Shown in pieces: positions 16,963 through 25,808 of a stretch of DNA of 52,621 bases (the first letter of the stretch is position 1; every line of letters starts with the position of its first letter). A program made the position numbers and the translations under genes. The notes under the pieces are model-generated. The model had not been told where the DNA came from and made no database searches. It was given only the letters and a program-made list of their open reading frames with translations. The stretch comes from Helicobacteraceae bacterium (GTDB lineage: Bacteria; Campylobacterota; Campylobacteria; Campylobacterales; Helicobacteraceae). The stretch is from contig CAAFVR010000022.1 of assembly GCA_900766555.1 (NCBI GenBank), positions 1 through 52,621 on the forward strand, written 5' to 3'.

Positions 16963-18207
16963 TTATTTTGGCGATTTTTGGATTATGCAATTTCGAATTA
17001 TGAAATGATTTATCCCAGCTTCATGATAATAATTTAGCTCAAAGCCCTGCGCATCGAGCGTATTTTTAATAATATACATCCCAAGCCCAAAGCCATGATT
17101 TGAATTTGGATTATTTGGATCTTTAAAATATGGCTGGAAATATTCATTTAGCTCTTTTTTTAGTGCAGATCCGCTATTTTTAATAAGAATGTCGTAATTA
17201 CTAGACTCGATAAATACTTTGCCATCGGTCGAATATTTAATGGCATTATCAAGCAGATTTTTAAGCGCCATACTGAAAAGTTCAAAATCCGCACTTATCA
17301 TGTCATTTGGATTTAATAGCACAACTGCATCTGAATTTGGCTCCAAAAGTAGCATTTTTTTGCTCTGATCTACTAGATCTTTTAGAGAGAATTCCTCTTT
17401 TTCGATATTTAAATTCTTGCTAGCTAGCTGCTCGATTTTGGCAAATTCATCAATTAGGATCTGGAGCCTGTTAAAAACCAAGATGAGGCGATCTTTTGAT
17501 TTTTCATCAATTAGCATTTCAGATACGATGCGCCCTTTTGTAATTGGCGTTTTTAGCTCATGCATTATGAGCCGCAAAAATAGACTGCGAGACTGACTTA
17601 GCATATTAATTTTTACAATTACATTATTAAATTCATCCGCCAATATGCCAATTTCATCATGCTGATTTATATTGCATTTAAACTCATGTCCATTTGCAAA
17701 GCGCTGCAGGGCCTTTTGCAAACGCTTAAGCGGGATTAGCGAATGTATAACTAGCACAAAAATTAATATCAATATAAAAAGCCCAATAACCATAACGAAA
17801 TAAAATGCCCGATATGATGAACGGAATTTATCTCGATAAACAATTGTTTTGTCTGCATTTTGAAGCAAGATATAAATATTATTATCTAGCTGCGTTGTGG
17901 CGGAAAATACGCTATTTTCAGTCACATTTTCACGATTTTTTTGAAGCTCATTTATTAGTGCATTGCGCATTTTTTCATCATTATCGACTACAAAACCAAG
18001 ACCCCTTAAAAAGCGCTCCACAATGCTTAGATCCGCTGTAGATACGATAATTTGGTCAATTACGCTTGCAACTTGGTGATATCTAGCCATCGAAATTTTG
18101 CGATCAATATCAATTCTAGATTTAATAAAATAAAATGAAAATGCAAAAAAGCTAATCAAAGCCGCCAGAAACAAAAGCATGATTTTAAAAAATATAGAAT
18201 TTCTCAC
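16963..18207 (-). CDS. Sensor histidine kinase, ArsS-like
   Basis: A 414-residue membrane kinase: membrane helix at 8-28, periplasmic sensor domain 29-133, second helix about 134-156, HAMP region, H-box IMHELKTPITKGR (His216), N-box NLLDNAIKYS and G-box HGFGLGMYIIKN. The H-box and N-terminal pattern (RNSIFFKIMLLFLAALISFFAF) resemble ArsS, the H. pylori acid-sensing kinase. The sensor domain has only one histidine (His44). GTG start, overlapping the radA stop by four bases, so it is co-transcribed with radA. The likely partner regulator is at 27203-27880. Confidence 0.82.
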   Translation of the reverse strand: MRNSIFFKIMLLFLAALISFFAFSFYFIKSRIDIDRKISMARYHQVASVIDQIIVSTADLSIVERFLRGLGFVVDNDEKMRNALINELQKNRENVTENSVFSATTQLDNNIYILLQNADKTIVYRDKFRSSYRAFYFVMVIGLFILILIFVLVIHSLIPLKRLQKALQRFANGHEFKCNINQHDEIGILADEFNNVIVKINMLSQSRSLFLRLIMHELKTPITKGRIVSEMLIDEKSKDRLILVFNRLQILIDEFAKIEQLASKNLNIEKEEFSLKDLVDQSKKMLLLEPNSDAVVLLNPNDMISADFELFSMALKNLLDNAIKYSTDGKVFIESSNYDILIKNSGSALKKELNEYFQPYFKDPNNPNSNHGFGLGMYIIKNTLDAQGFELNYYHEAGINHFIIRNCIIQKSPK

Positions 18208-19538
18208 ATCCAGTCCAATAATTTTGTAATTTGGCTTATTTCAAAGCATTTTATAGTGGTTTTTTGGCTCGGCTTTTTGGCTATTATCGCGTTTTTGAAG
18301 CCGTAATTTTCCATCTCTTTTAAGCGCAAATCAAGATTGCTTGCCTCTCTAACATCGCCAATTAAGCTGACTTCGCCGATAAATACAGATCCGCTTTGGA
18401 TTGGGCGATTCTTAAAGCTAGATAATATGCTTGAAACCACGGCTAGATCCGCTGCGGTTTCGCTAATTTTGATACCGCCTGCGACATTTAAAAAAACGTC
18501 ATATCGATTTAGCGGGATGTCAAATTTCTTTTCCAAAAGTGCTATTAGCATATTTAAGCGATTTAGCTCAAAGCCCGTTGCGCTGCGCTTTACGGCACCA
18601 AAACTATTTTCACTAACTAGTGCTTGGATTTCCAAAATAAGAGCGCGCGAGCCCTCAAATGTGACCGTTGTGCTAGATCCGATGGCATCTTTTTTATTGG
18701 CAAAAAATATTAAGCTGGCATTTTTAGCGCTAATTAGTCCATTATTTTTCATCTCAAAAATGCCAATTTCGCTAGTTGTGCCAAAGCGATTTTTGAACCC
18801 GCGAAGGATCCGGAATTCCCGACTAGGATCGCCCTCAAAATACAGCACACAATCTACCATATGTTCTAGCACGCGAGGGCCGGCGATTGAGCCATCTTTT
18901 GTGATATGGCCGATTATAAAAATTGATATGCCATTTGTTTTGGCTATTCGCATGAGCTCAAATGTGATTTCGCGCACTTGTGAAATTGACCCAGGCGATG
19001 CACTCAGATTGGAGCTATAAAGAGTTTGGATTGAATCAGCTACGACCATGTCAAAATTGCCACTTTGGATCTGGTCTTTGATATTTAATATTTCAATCTC
19101 GCTTAATAAAAATAAATTGGCATCAAGCGCGCCAATGCGCTTTGCTCGCAATTTGATTTGAGATTTGCTTTCTTCGCCGCTTATATAAAGTACCCTTTTG
19201 CCAGATCTAGCTACAAGAGCTGAGATTTTTAACAGTAGCGTTGATTTACCAACACCTGGACTGCCGCCTATTAAATAGAGTCCGCCTTTTGTGATGCCTC
19301 CACCTAAGACGATGTCAAATTCGCTTTCAAATGAGCTAAATTGCTGGAAAACATCTTCTTTTACTTCCGTAATTGGAGTTGGTGCTAGATCTGATAAAAC
19401 AGCCCTTTCATTTGTTTTTATTTTTTCTTCTTTACTTTCGATAAAGCCATCCCAAACTCCGCATTCTGGGCATTTACCAAGCCATTTTGTGCTCTGATAT
19501 CCGCAATGCTGGCATTCAAAAATAGATTTTTTAGCCAT
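18204..19538 (-). CDS. radA: DNA repair protein RadA/Sms
   Basis: Hexameric RecA-like ATPase that promotes branch migration in recombination and transformation. N-terminal zinc finger CQHCGYQSTKWLGKCPECG, Walker A GGSPGVGKSTLL, the RadA-specific KNRFGTTSEIG, and a C-terminal Lon-like domain (VFIGEVSLIGDVREASNLD). 444 residues is standard. Overlaps ftsY by 8 bases upstream and the kinase by 4 downstream. Confidence 0.96.
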   Translation of the reverse strand: MAKKSIFECQHCGYQSTKWLGKCPECGVWDGFIESKEEKIKTNERAVLSDLAPTPITEVKEDVFQQFSSFESEFDIVLGGGITKGGLYLIGGSPGVGKSTLLLKISALVARSGKRVLYISGEESKSQIKLRAKRIGALDANLFLLSEIEILNIKDQIQSGNFDMVVADSIQTLYSSNLSASPGSISQVREITFELMRIAKTNGISIFIIGHITKDGSIAGPRVLEHMVDCVLYFEGDPSREFRILRGFKNRFGTTSEIGIFEMKNNGLISAKNASLIFFANKKDAIGSSTTVTFEGSRALILEIQALVSENSFGAVKRSATGFELNRLNMLIALLEKKFDIPLNRYDVFLNVAGGIKISETAADLAVVSSILSSFKNRPIQSGSVFIGEVSLIGDVREASNLDLRLKEMENYGFKNAIIAKKPSQKTTIKCFEISQITKLLDWM

Positions 19539-20436
19539 TTATAAAGGGCTTTTCATCTTTTTTGATCGCAAAAATATGTGAAATTAATGCATCAATAAAT
19601 TTTTGCTTATCAAAATCTACTAAATCATTTGCGCCCTCGCCTATTCCTAATGCAATTATTGGGATTTTCAAATCATGATATAGCCCCAAGATCGCGCCAC
19701 CCTTTGATGTGCCATCGAGCTTGGTAATTATTGCTCCATCAATTTGTAACATATCATTAAATATTTTGGCTTGATTTATCGCACTTTGCCCCTGTGTGCC
19801 ATCTAGCACGATTATTTTATAAAAGGGCTGATTTAGCGCCTTCTCGCATGTTTTAACAACTTTTAAAAGCTCATTTTTTAAATTAGTTTGATTATGCAAA
19901 CGTCCGGCTGTATCAATGATACATATGTCCATTTTGCGAGCTTTAGCTGCATTTATACCATCAAAAGCAACTGAGCTTGGATCTGCTCCATATTGACTTT
20001 TAATAACGCTAATACCTAGCTTTTCGCCCCATAAGCTTAGTTGCTCTATTGCTGCGGCGCGAAATGTATCTCCAGCTACTAATAGAATTTTTTTGCCTTC
20101 ATTTTTAAATCTATTTGCAAGCTTTGCTATTGTTGTGGTTTTGCCAGCGCCATTTACACCAATTATTAAATATATCAGCGGATCTGAGCTAAGCTCGTTT
20201 AGGCGTAATTCATCATAAAAGCTTTCTCCGCGAAATAGCGCTAAGAGTGCCACTTCAAATTCGCTTGGCGTGATTCTTTGGCCTAGATTTAATAAAAGGC
20301 GCTCGATTAATTCATAGTCTAGATCCGATTCTATTAATGCGATTTCTAGCTCATCTTTTGAAATGCTTTTGCATAGCTCTTTTGTTTCTTTTTTATTTGT
20401 ATTTTGAGATTTAAAAATTTTTAGAAAGGAAAACAT
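19531..20436 (-). CDS. ftsY: Signal recognition particle receptor FtsY
   Basis: SRP-type GTPase that docks ribosome-SRP complexes at the membrane. GTPase motifs: GVNGAGKTTTIAKLA, AGDTFRAAAIEQL, IIDTAGRLHNQTNL, ITKLDGTSKGGAI. The acidic A-domain is short (301 residues total), as in other epsilonproteobacteria. AGGA lies before the ATG. The SRP RNA gene is also in this window (33415-33497). Confidence 0.95.
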   Translation of the reverse strand: MFSFLKIFKSQNTNKKETKELCKSISKDELEIALIESDLDYELIERLLLNLGQRITPSEFEVALLALFRGESFYDELRLNELSSDPLIYLIIGVNGAGKTTTIAKLANRFKNEGKKILLVAGDTFRAAAIEQLSLWGEKLGISVIKSQYGADPSSVAFDGINAAKARKMDICIIDTAGRLHNQTNLKNELLKVVKTCEKALNQPFYKIIVLDGTQGQSAINQAKIFNDMLQIDGAIITKLDGTSKGGAILGLYHDLKIPIIALGIGEGANDLVDFDKQKFIDALISHIFAIKKDEKPFING

Positions 20437-20443
20437 GCATATC

Positions 20444-21076
20444 CTATAAATTTTTTATTTCAAAATCTAGCATTTCCTCTGGGATATAACCTTGATAGAA
20501 ATCAGCTTGATTATGATTTGAATCATATATTATAAAAAGCGGCAGCTCTGGATTTTTAATTCCATCTTTTATTTCTGCTTCTTGTGGCTCTTTTTGCTCT
20601 TTTTGTTTTGTTTGTTTTGTTTCTCCTATCGTTTTAACATCCAAACTTTTGCTGAGCGCTAGAAGTAAATTTTTATCATCATTTGCTCTTAATAATAAGA
20701 ATTTTGGCGCCACATTTAATGCCAAGTCACTGTCAAAATCGCCATTATCAGTTAATATGCCGATAAAACGCACATTGGTATGTTTTTTGACTAGATTATT
20801 TAGCGTTGGGATGTAATTTTTGCAAAGGTCACATTTGCTAGATACAAAGGCTAGAAAAATTGGACTATCAATAACTTTGCCATTTATAAAAAATTCTAAG
20901 ACATAGCCATTGCTTTTAATTTCAATTTTTTGCGGATTTTCATTTAGGCCTTCTAGATTTAGCGCTTTGAAGCTATATTTTTTAACATTTTTGGGCGTGG
21001 ATTCATGCGAGCAGGCGATAAAGAAAAGTGCTAAAATTAGCATAAAGATATTGCGAAAATACGCAGAAAATAACAT
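20444..21076 (-). CDS. TlpA/thioredoxin-like lipoprotein
   Basis: About 210 residues with a lipoprotein signal (LILALFFIACSHE). A thioredoxin-fold domain follows with the redox motif SKCDLCKNYIPTL (CxxC), and a later PLFIIYDSN where thioredoxins have the cis-Pro loop. An extra Lys/Gln/Glu-rich insertion (about residues 160-175) precedes that loop. Probably an envelope thiol-disulfide protein. A TTG at 21082 is possible; ATG 21076 is preferred. It sits upstream of ftsY, as in H. pylori as I recall it. Confidence 0.75.
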   Translation of the reverse strand: MLFSAYFRNIFMLILALFFIACSHESTPKNVKKYSFKALNLEGLNENPQKIEIKSNGYVLEFFINGKVIDSPIFLAFVSSKCDLCKNYIPTLNNLVKKHTNVRFIGILTDNGDFDSDLALNVAPKFLLLRANDDKNLLLALSKSLDVKTIGETKQTKQKEQKEPQEAEIKDGIKNPELPLFIIYDSNHNQADFYQGYIPEEMLDFEIKNL

Positions 21077-21101
21077 TTTCAAATCAAAACTTTAAAGTAA
21101 A

Positions 21102-21806
21102 ATGCAACATACAAGCGCAAAATCCGCTCTTAGATCCGATGCGAAAAAGATTTTATCAAAAACAAATATAAGCAAAAGAGATCTAACTTTATGCTTTAAG
21201 GCGATATTAAATATCATCTCAAAAATTAGTCAAAAAAATAAAAGAGGCGCAGGAGTTGGGCGGGGAAAGCGGGCGTTAAATATCATGATTTATTGTCCAT
21301 TTGGCTTTGAGTTAGATATTTTTCCGCTTATTTTTTATCTTAAAAAACATCCGCTAGATTTTAGGATCTTTGCTCCAAAGGTTAGCAATAAAAAGATAGA
21401 ATGCATAAGATTTAGCCTGCCATTAAAGCGCGATAAATTAGGAATTTTAGCCCCAAATGGTGTAAAATCAAATTTGAAGCTCGATGTTGTGATAGTGCCA
21501 ATTTTGGGCATGGATTATGATTTTGCAAGAGTTGGCTTTGGTCTTGGGCTTTATGATAGGTTTATGCATGGTTTGCGCAAGAAGCCGGCTGTGATTTTTG
21601 CCACAAAAAAGCTTATTTTCTCCTCAAATAAGCTTGGCGAAAGTCATGACATAAGAGGTGATTTTGTAATATGCAAGGATTTTTGCGCACAAAAACGTTT
21701 AGGGATTGGAAATGCCTCAGTATTTAGACTACATAATAATAGCCCTATTTGTCGGGGGTTCAACCTATTTAATCACGCGAAAATTCATATTTGCAAATAT
21801 AAATAG
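21102..21806 (+). CDS. 5-formyltetrahydrofolate cyclo-ligase family protein
   Basis: Converts 5-formyl-THF to 5,10-methenyl-THF with ATP. The family end-motif is present in altered form: VVIVPILGMDYDFARVGFGLGLYDRF (usually GxRLGxGGGYYDR). The N-terminal basic helix fits the family. The protein is normally finished near SHDIRGDFVICKD, but this frame runs on for about 35 residues, overlapping the start of rny by 95 bases. The Gly-to-other changes in the GGGYYDR-like loop resemble those I recall in Helicobacter homologues. Confidence 0.75.
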   Translation: MQHTSAKSALRSDAKKILSKTNISKRDLTLCFKAILNIISKISQKNKRGAGVGRGKRALNIMIYCPFGFELDIFPLIFYLKKHPLDFRIFAPKVSNKKIECIRFSLPLKRDKLGILAPNGVKSNLKLDVVIVPILGMDYDFARVGFGLGLYDRFMHGLRKKPAVIFATKKLIFSSNKLGESHDIRGDFVICKDFCAQKRLGIGNASVFRLHNNSPICRGFNLFNHAKIHICKYK

Positions 21807-23280
21807 CATAATTTCTCAAGCCAAAGCCAAGGCTAAGGCAATTGAATATGAGCAGATATTAAATTTCCAAAAGTCTCAAAATGAATTAAAAACAATGGAA
21901 TTTGATCTCAAAAAACAGCTCCAAGACAAAGAAGACAAATTAAGCAAAGATTACAATGATAAACTTTTTGAATTGCGCGACAAAGAATGCCAAATTACAA
22001 ATAATCTCCAAGTTCAGGAAAAAAAGCTAGAGCAACAAACAAAAGATCTCCAAAAATTACAAAATCGCCTTTTATCAAAAGAAGATGAAGTGCAAAAATT
22101 AGCAGATGAATACAAAAATGCTAATTCTAAGCTCATAGATACGTTAAGTGCGTATACATCTCTGTCTAGATCTGAAGCCAAAGAACAACTTTTAAGCGCT
22201 TTAAATAAAGAGTTAGATTTTGAAAAATCAAAGCTAATTAAACGATATGAGCGCGAAGCAAAAGAAGAAGCACAGAAAAAATCAAATTTCATATTATCCG
22301 TGGCGCTTGCGCGCTATGCGGGCGAATTTGCAACTGAGCGTTTGATAAATACGATACATCTGCCAGATGACGAATTCAAAGGCAAGATAATTGGCAAAGA
22401 AGGTCGCAATATCAAGACTTTTGAAATGCTAACTGGCGTAGATCTCATAATTGATGACACGCCGCAAACTATAACAATTAGTAATTTCAATCCATATCGT
22501 CGCGAAATCGCGCTAAAAACGCTAGAAGCCCTAATCGAAGATGGCAGGATCCAGCCCGCAAGAATCGAGGAAATCTATCACAAAGTAGTCCAAAATATGG
22601 AAAAAGAGATCTTAGAAATTGGACAGAAAACTACATTGGATCTAGGCATAGCTGGCGTATCAGATGAGATTTTAAAGCTAATTGGCAAGCTCAAATATCG
22701 CACAAGCTACGGACAAAATGCACTTTTACACTCAATTGAAGTGGCCAAGCTCTCAAAATTAATGGCGCTTGAGCTAGGCGGAGATGGCCTTTTGGCCGCG
22801 CGTGCTGGTTTGATGCATGATATCGGCAAAGCTATTGATAGTGATGTCGAGCTTGATAATCATATTGAACTTGGCGCAAAAATATGCATGAAACATGACG
22901 AGCATCCAGTGGTAATAAATGCCATTAAATGCCATCATGGAGATGAAGAAGCAATACATATTGAATCAGCTTGCGTATGTGCTGCGGATGCGCTATCTGC
23001 GGCTAGACCGGGCGCTAGAAAAGAAGTGCTAGAAAAATATATGCAACGCATGAATGATATTGAAAAAATTGCTACTCAGAAATTTGGCGTAAAACAAGCC
23101 TTTGCCATAAATGCGGGTCGCGAAGTACGCGTAATAGCAAGAAGCGATCTTTTAGATGACAGCAAATTAATTGTGTTAGCGCGCGACATAGCCCAAGATA
23201 TTGAGAAAAATTTGCAATATCCAGGCAATATAAAAGTTAATGTAATACGAGAATCTAGAGCCTCAAGCATAGCCCGATAA
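21712..23280 (+). CDS. rny: Ribonuclease Y
   Basis: Membrane-anchored endoribonuclease starting mRNA decay. N-terminal membrane helix (DYIIIALFVGGSTYLI), long coiled coil to about residue 190, KH domain (GKIIGKEGRNIKTFEMLTG), HD domain with HSIEVAKLS and GLMHDIGKAID (metal-binding His-Asp near residue 368) and a typical C-terminus. 522 residues from the ATG at 21712; a TTG two codons earlier is less likely. Confidence 0.95.
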   Translation: MPQYLDYIIIALFVGGSTYLITRKFIFANINSIISQAKAKAKAIEYEQILNFQKSQNELKTMEFDLKKQLQDKEDKLSKDYNDKLFELRDKECQITNNLQVQEKKLEQQTKDLQKLQNRLLSKEDEVQKLADEYKNANSKLIDTLSAYTSLSRSEAKEQLLSALNKELDFEKSKLIKRYEREAKEEAQKKSNFILSVALARYAGEFATERLINTIHLPDDEFKGKIIGKEGRNIKTFEMLTGVDLIIDDTPQTITISNFNPYRREIALKTLEALIEDGRIQPARIEEIYHKVVQNMEKEILEIGQKTTLDLGIAGVSDEILKLIGKLKYRTSYGQNALLHSIEVAKLSKLMALELGGDGLLAARAGLMHDIGKAIDSDVELDNHIELGAKICMKHDEHPVVINAIKCHHGDEEAIHIESACVCAADALSAARPGARKEVLEKYMQRMNDIEKIATQKFGVKQAFAINAGREVRVIARSDLLDDSKLIVLARDIAQDIEKNLQYPGNIKVNVIRESRASSIAR

Positions 23281-23302
23281 ATATAAATATAAAAGATAAA
23301 AA

Positions 23303-24970
23303 ATGAATAATAAAAATCTAAAACCCCCAGCTCTAACGCCAGATCTGCTAAAAAAAATTTTTACTGCCGCTAGTATCCGCAGATGGAATGATCAGCCAAC
23401 GCCAATTGAATTTACCGAACTTGATAAACAAGCGCATAAGATCACGCTAGCTTACCTGCTAGGTCGGATCTGGGAGAGCAAAAACCCATCTTCCAAGATA
23501 AATTGGGAAATTTTGATTGAAATTTTTATCTTTGAATTTTTCCGACGCCTTGTTTTGACAGATATTAAGCCGCCAATTTTTTATAAGCTAAATGAAACGC
23601 ATAAAGATGAATTGGCAAATTTTGTATTAAGTCAGCTCGAAGGTCATCTTAAAAATCTTGCCATTGCAAATAATGAGCCCACTTTTTTTGATAAATTCAA
23701 AGCGCATTTAAAAGAGCCAAAAGATTGCATCGAGCTAGAAATTATAAAAGCTAGCCATTTTTATATATCAGAATGGGAATTTAACATAATCTATAACTTT
23801 ATCCCCAAGTTTACGGGCATTGAGCAAATTAAATCTGAAATTAATAAAAATATAGAAGACCTAGGCAAGATAAATGCGCTAAAAACAAATGAAGAGAAAT
23901 TAATTTGTCCATTAATCGATATGTTTGGCGTGTTGCGTTTTCAAAAGCGCTGGAGTCAGACGCCAAGAGTACCTCAAACTAGCGTGCTTGGACATACGCT
24001 TATAGTGGCTTTATCAGCATATTTTATAAGTTTTGATCTAGGCTGCAGCAAACAAATGAGACTTAATCATTTTCTTTGCGGACTTTTCCATGATTTGCCT
24101 GAGATTTTGACGCGCGATATTATTTCTCCTATAAAAAATGGCATAGAAAGCTTAAAAATAGCGCTAAAAGACATTGAAAAAAACGAAGTCGAGGCAAAAA
24201 TACTTAGCCTAGTCCCAGAAAATATACAAGAAGACATCCGCTATTTCACCGAAGATGAATTTAGTAATCGCTATAAAAAAGATGGACAAATCTTTAAAAA
24301 TATCACAAAACAGAATCTTTTTAGCAATTTTAATGAAGATATTTACAGCCCAATTGCGGGCGAATTTTTAAAAATATGCGATCATTTAAGCGCATTTTAT
24401 GAAGCCAAAATATCAATGACTCATGGCATCAAAAGCGAAGATCTAGAATCTGGCGCAAAACAGCTGCTAGAAAAGCATAAGAATGAAAATATAAATGCCA
24501 TTGACTTAGGCTCTTTATTTCGCAATTTTGATATTTACAATCACATCGGATCTAGCAAGTCCGATAAATTCACCAAATCAACCAAAATAGAATTTGAAGT
24601 CAAAGAAGCAGGTCGCAAAACCACATATAAACAGCGCAGCGTAATTGAAAAAGATTTATCAAAAAGATCTGATAGATCTAAAACAAAATCAAGGCGAGAT
24701 TTTGGCGAAAATCAAAAAAATAGAGAAAAATACGCGGAGCGCGAAAATAAAGAAAATATAGATCACAGATATTCGCGTAAATTTAGCGGATCTAGGACAA
24801 ATTTTAGCTCCAAAGGTCAAAAGGAGAAAGATTTTAGAGATTTCAAAAGCTTTAAAAGCGACCGCCCAAATCGCCCGACAAATCCAGCTCGCCAAGCAGA
24901 TCTAGCAGGCACTCCCCAAAAAATGCGCAAAGCTGATTTTAATAACCCGCATAATCCAAAAAAAGAGTAA
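23303..24970 (+). CDS. HD-domain phosphohydrolase with basic disordered tail
   Basis: A 555-residue protein. HD-type metal motifs lie in VLGHTLIVALSAY (His near 230) and CGLFHDLPEILTRD (His-Asp near 262), the YfbR-like arrangement for nucleotide substrates. Residues from about 426 on are low complexity, rich in Lys, Arg, Ser, Asp and Asn (KRSDRSKTKSRRDF, SGSRTNFSSKGQ), typical of RNA-binding disordered tails. It follows rny by 22 bases, so a link to RNA turnover is plausible but inferred. Substrate unknown. Confidence 0.72.
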   Translation: MNNKNLKPPALTPDLLKKIFTAASIRRWNDQPTPIEFTELDKQAHKITLAYLLGRIWESKNPSSKINWEILIEIFIFEFFRRLVLTDIKPPIFYKLNETHKDELANFVLSQLEGHLKNLAIANNEPTFFDKFKAHLKEPKDCIELEIIKASHFYISEWEFNIIYNFIPKFTGIEQIKSEINKNIEDLGKINALKTNEEKLICPLIDMFGVLRFQKRWSQTPRVPQTSVLGHTLIVALSAYFISFDLGCSKQMRLNHFLCGLFHDLPEILTRDIISPIKNGIESLKIALKDIEKNEVEAKILSLVPENIQEDIRYFTEDEFSNRYKKDGQIFKNITKQNLFSNFNEDIYSPIAGEFLKICDHLSAFYEAKISMTHGIKSEDLESGAKQLLEKHKNENINAIDLGSLFRNFDIYNHIGSSKSDKFTKSTKIEFEVKEAGRKTTYKQRSVIEKDLSKRSDRSKTKSRRDFGENQKNREKYAERENKENIDHRYSRKFSGSRTNFSSKGQKEKDFRDFKSFKSDRPNRPTNPARQADLAGTPQKMRKADFNNPHNPKKE

Positions 24971-24997
24971 TTTTAAAAAGCCAAAAGCTCCAAAATA

Positions 24998-25762
24998 ATG
25001 GAATTTCTAACCCTTTTAAGCGATGGGAGAGTTCAAGCATTTTTGCTACTTTTGCTGCGTTTTTCTGGGGTTTTGGCATTTTTCCCGCTTTTTGACTCGC
25101 CAATGATTTCAGTATCCATTAAGGGCGCGCTAGTATTTTTCTTAACAATATTATTTTTTTCAATTACGCCTGAGATTGGGATTTTGAGCGTTAGCGAATT
25201 TGTGCTAGCTGGGATTTTTGAAATTATGCTTGGCTTTTTGGGCAGCGTGATTTTGCAAGTAATTTTTGGTGCCGTAAGCTTTGGCGGCGATAATATAAGC
25301 TTTGCGATGGGATTAACGCTTGCAAGCGCCTTTGATCCGATCTCAGGCACGCAAAAGTCGATAATTTCACAAGTTCTAGCGCTTTTGGCACTACTTTTGG
25401 CGCTTAGCTTTAATTTTCATCATGTGATTTTTGAATTCATTGCTATGAGTTTAAAATCGCTTCCAATTGGGAGTTTCCGCCCAAGTAGCGAACTTTTATT
25501 TAGCATTGTTAAATTTATTGGCAGCATTTTTTTAATCGGCTTTGCGATAAGTCTACCGATCTTGGGCGTGATTTTATTAAGCGACATAATATTTGGCATG
25601 ATTATGAAAGTGCATCCGCAATTCAATTTGCTTGTTATTGGTTTCCCGTTCAAAATAGGCCTCGCATTTGTGTGCATAATCGTGCTATTGCCAGTTATTA
25701 TGAGTAGATTTGAAAGAGAGCTAAGGGCCGCTTTTTTGACGTTAAAGTCGCTCTTTTTTTAA
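24998..25762 (+). CDS. fliR: Flagellar export gate protein FliR
   Basis: A 254-residue protein with about six membrane segments, one of the FliPQR export-gate components of the flagellar type III system. Family features: start VQAFLLLLLRFSGVLAFFPLF, ALVFFLTILFF, FGAVSFGGDNISFAMGL, and the end RFERELRAAF. It sits 27 bases after the HD-protein gene on the same strand. Confidence 0.92.
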   Translation: MEFLTLLSDGRVQAFLLLLLRFSGVLAFFPLFDSPMISVSIKGALVFFLTILFFSITPEIGILSVSEFVLAGIFEIMLGFLGSVILQVIFGAVSFGGDNISFAMGLTLASAFDPISGTQKSIISQVLALLALLLALSFNFHHVIFEFIAMSLKSLPIGSFRPSSELLFSIVKFIGSIFLIGFAISLPILGVILLSDIIFGMIMKVHPQFNLLVIGFPFKIGLAFVCIIVLLPVIMSRFERELRAAFLTLKSLFF

Positions 25763-25808
25763 TATTTATTAAAAACTTGATAGTATCTTAAAATTTTTGG
25801 AGTATTAA

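Noticed and set aside
18337..19020. Long plus-strand frame of 227 residues
   Set aside because: A shadow of radA on the opposite strand; no recognisable domain.
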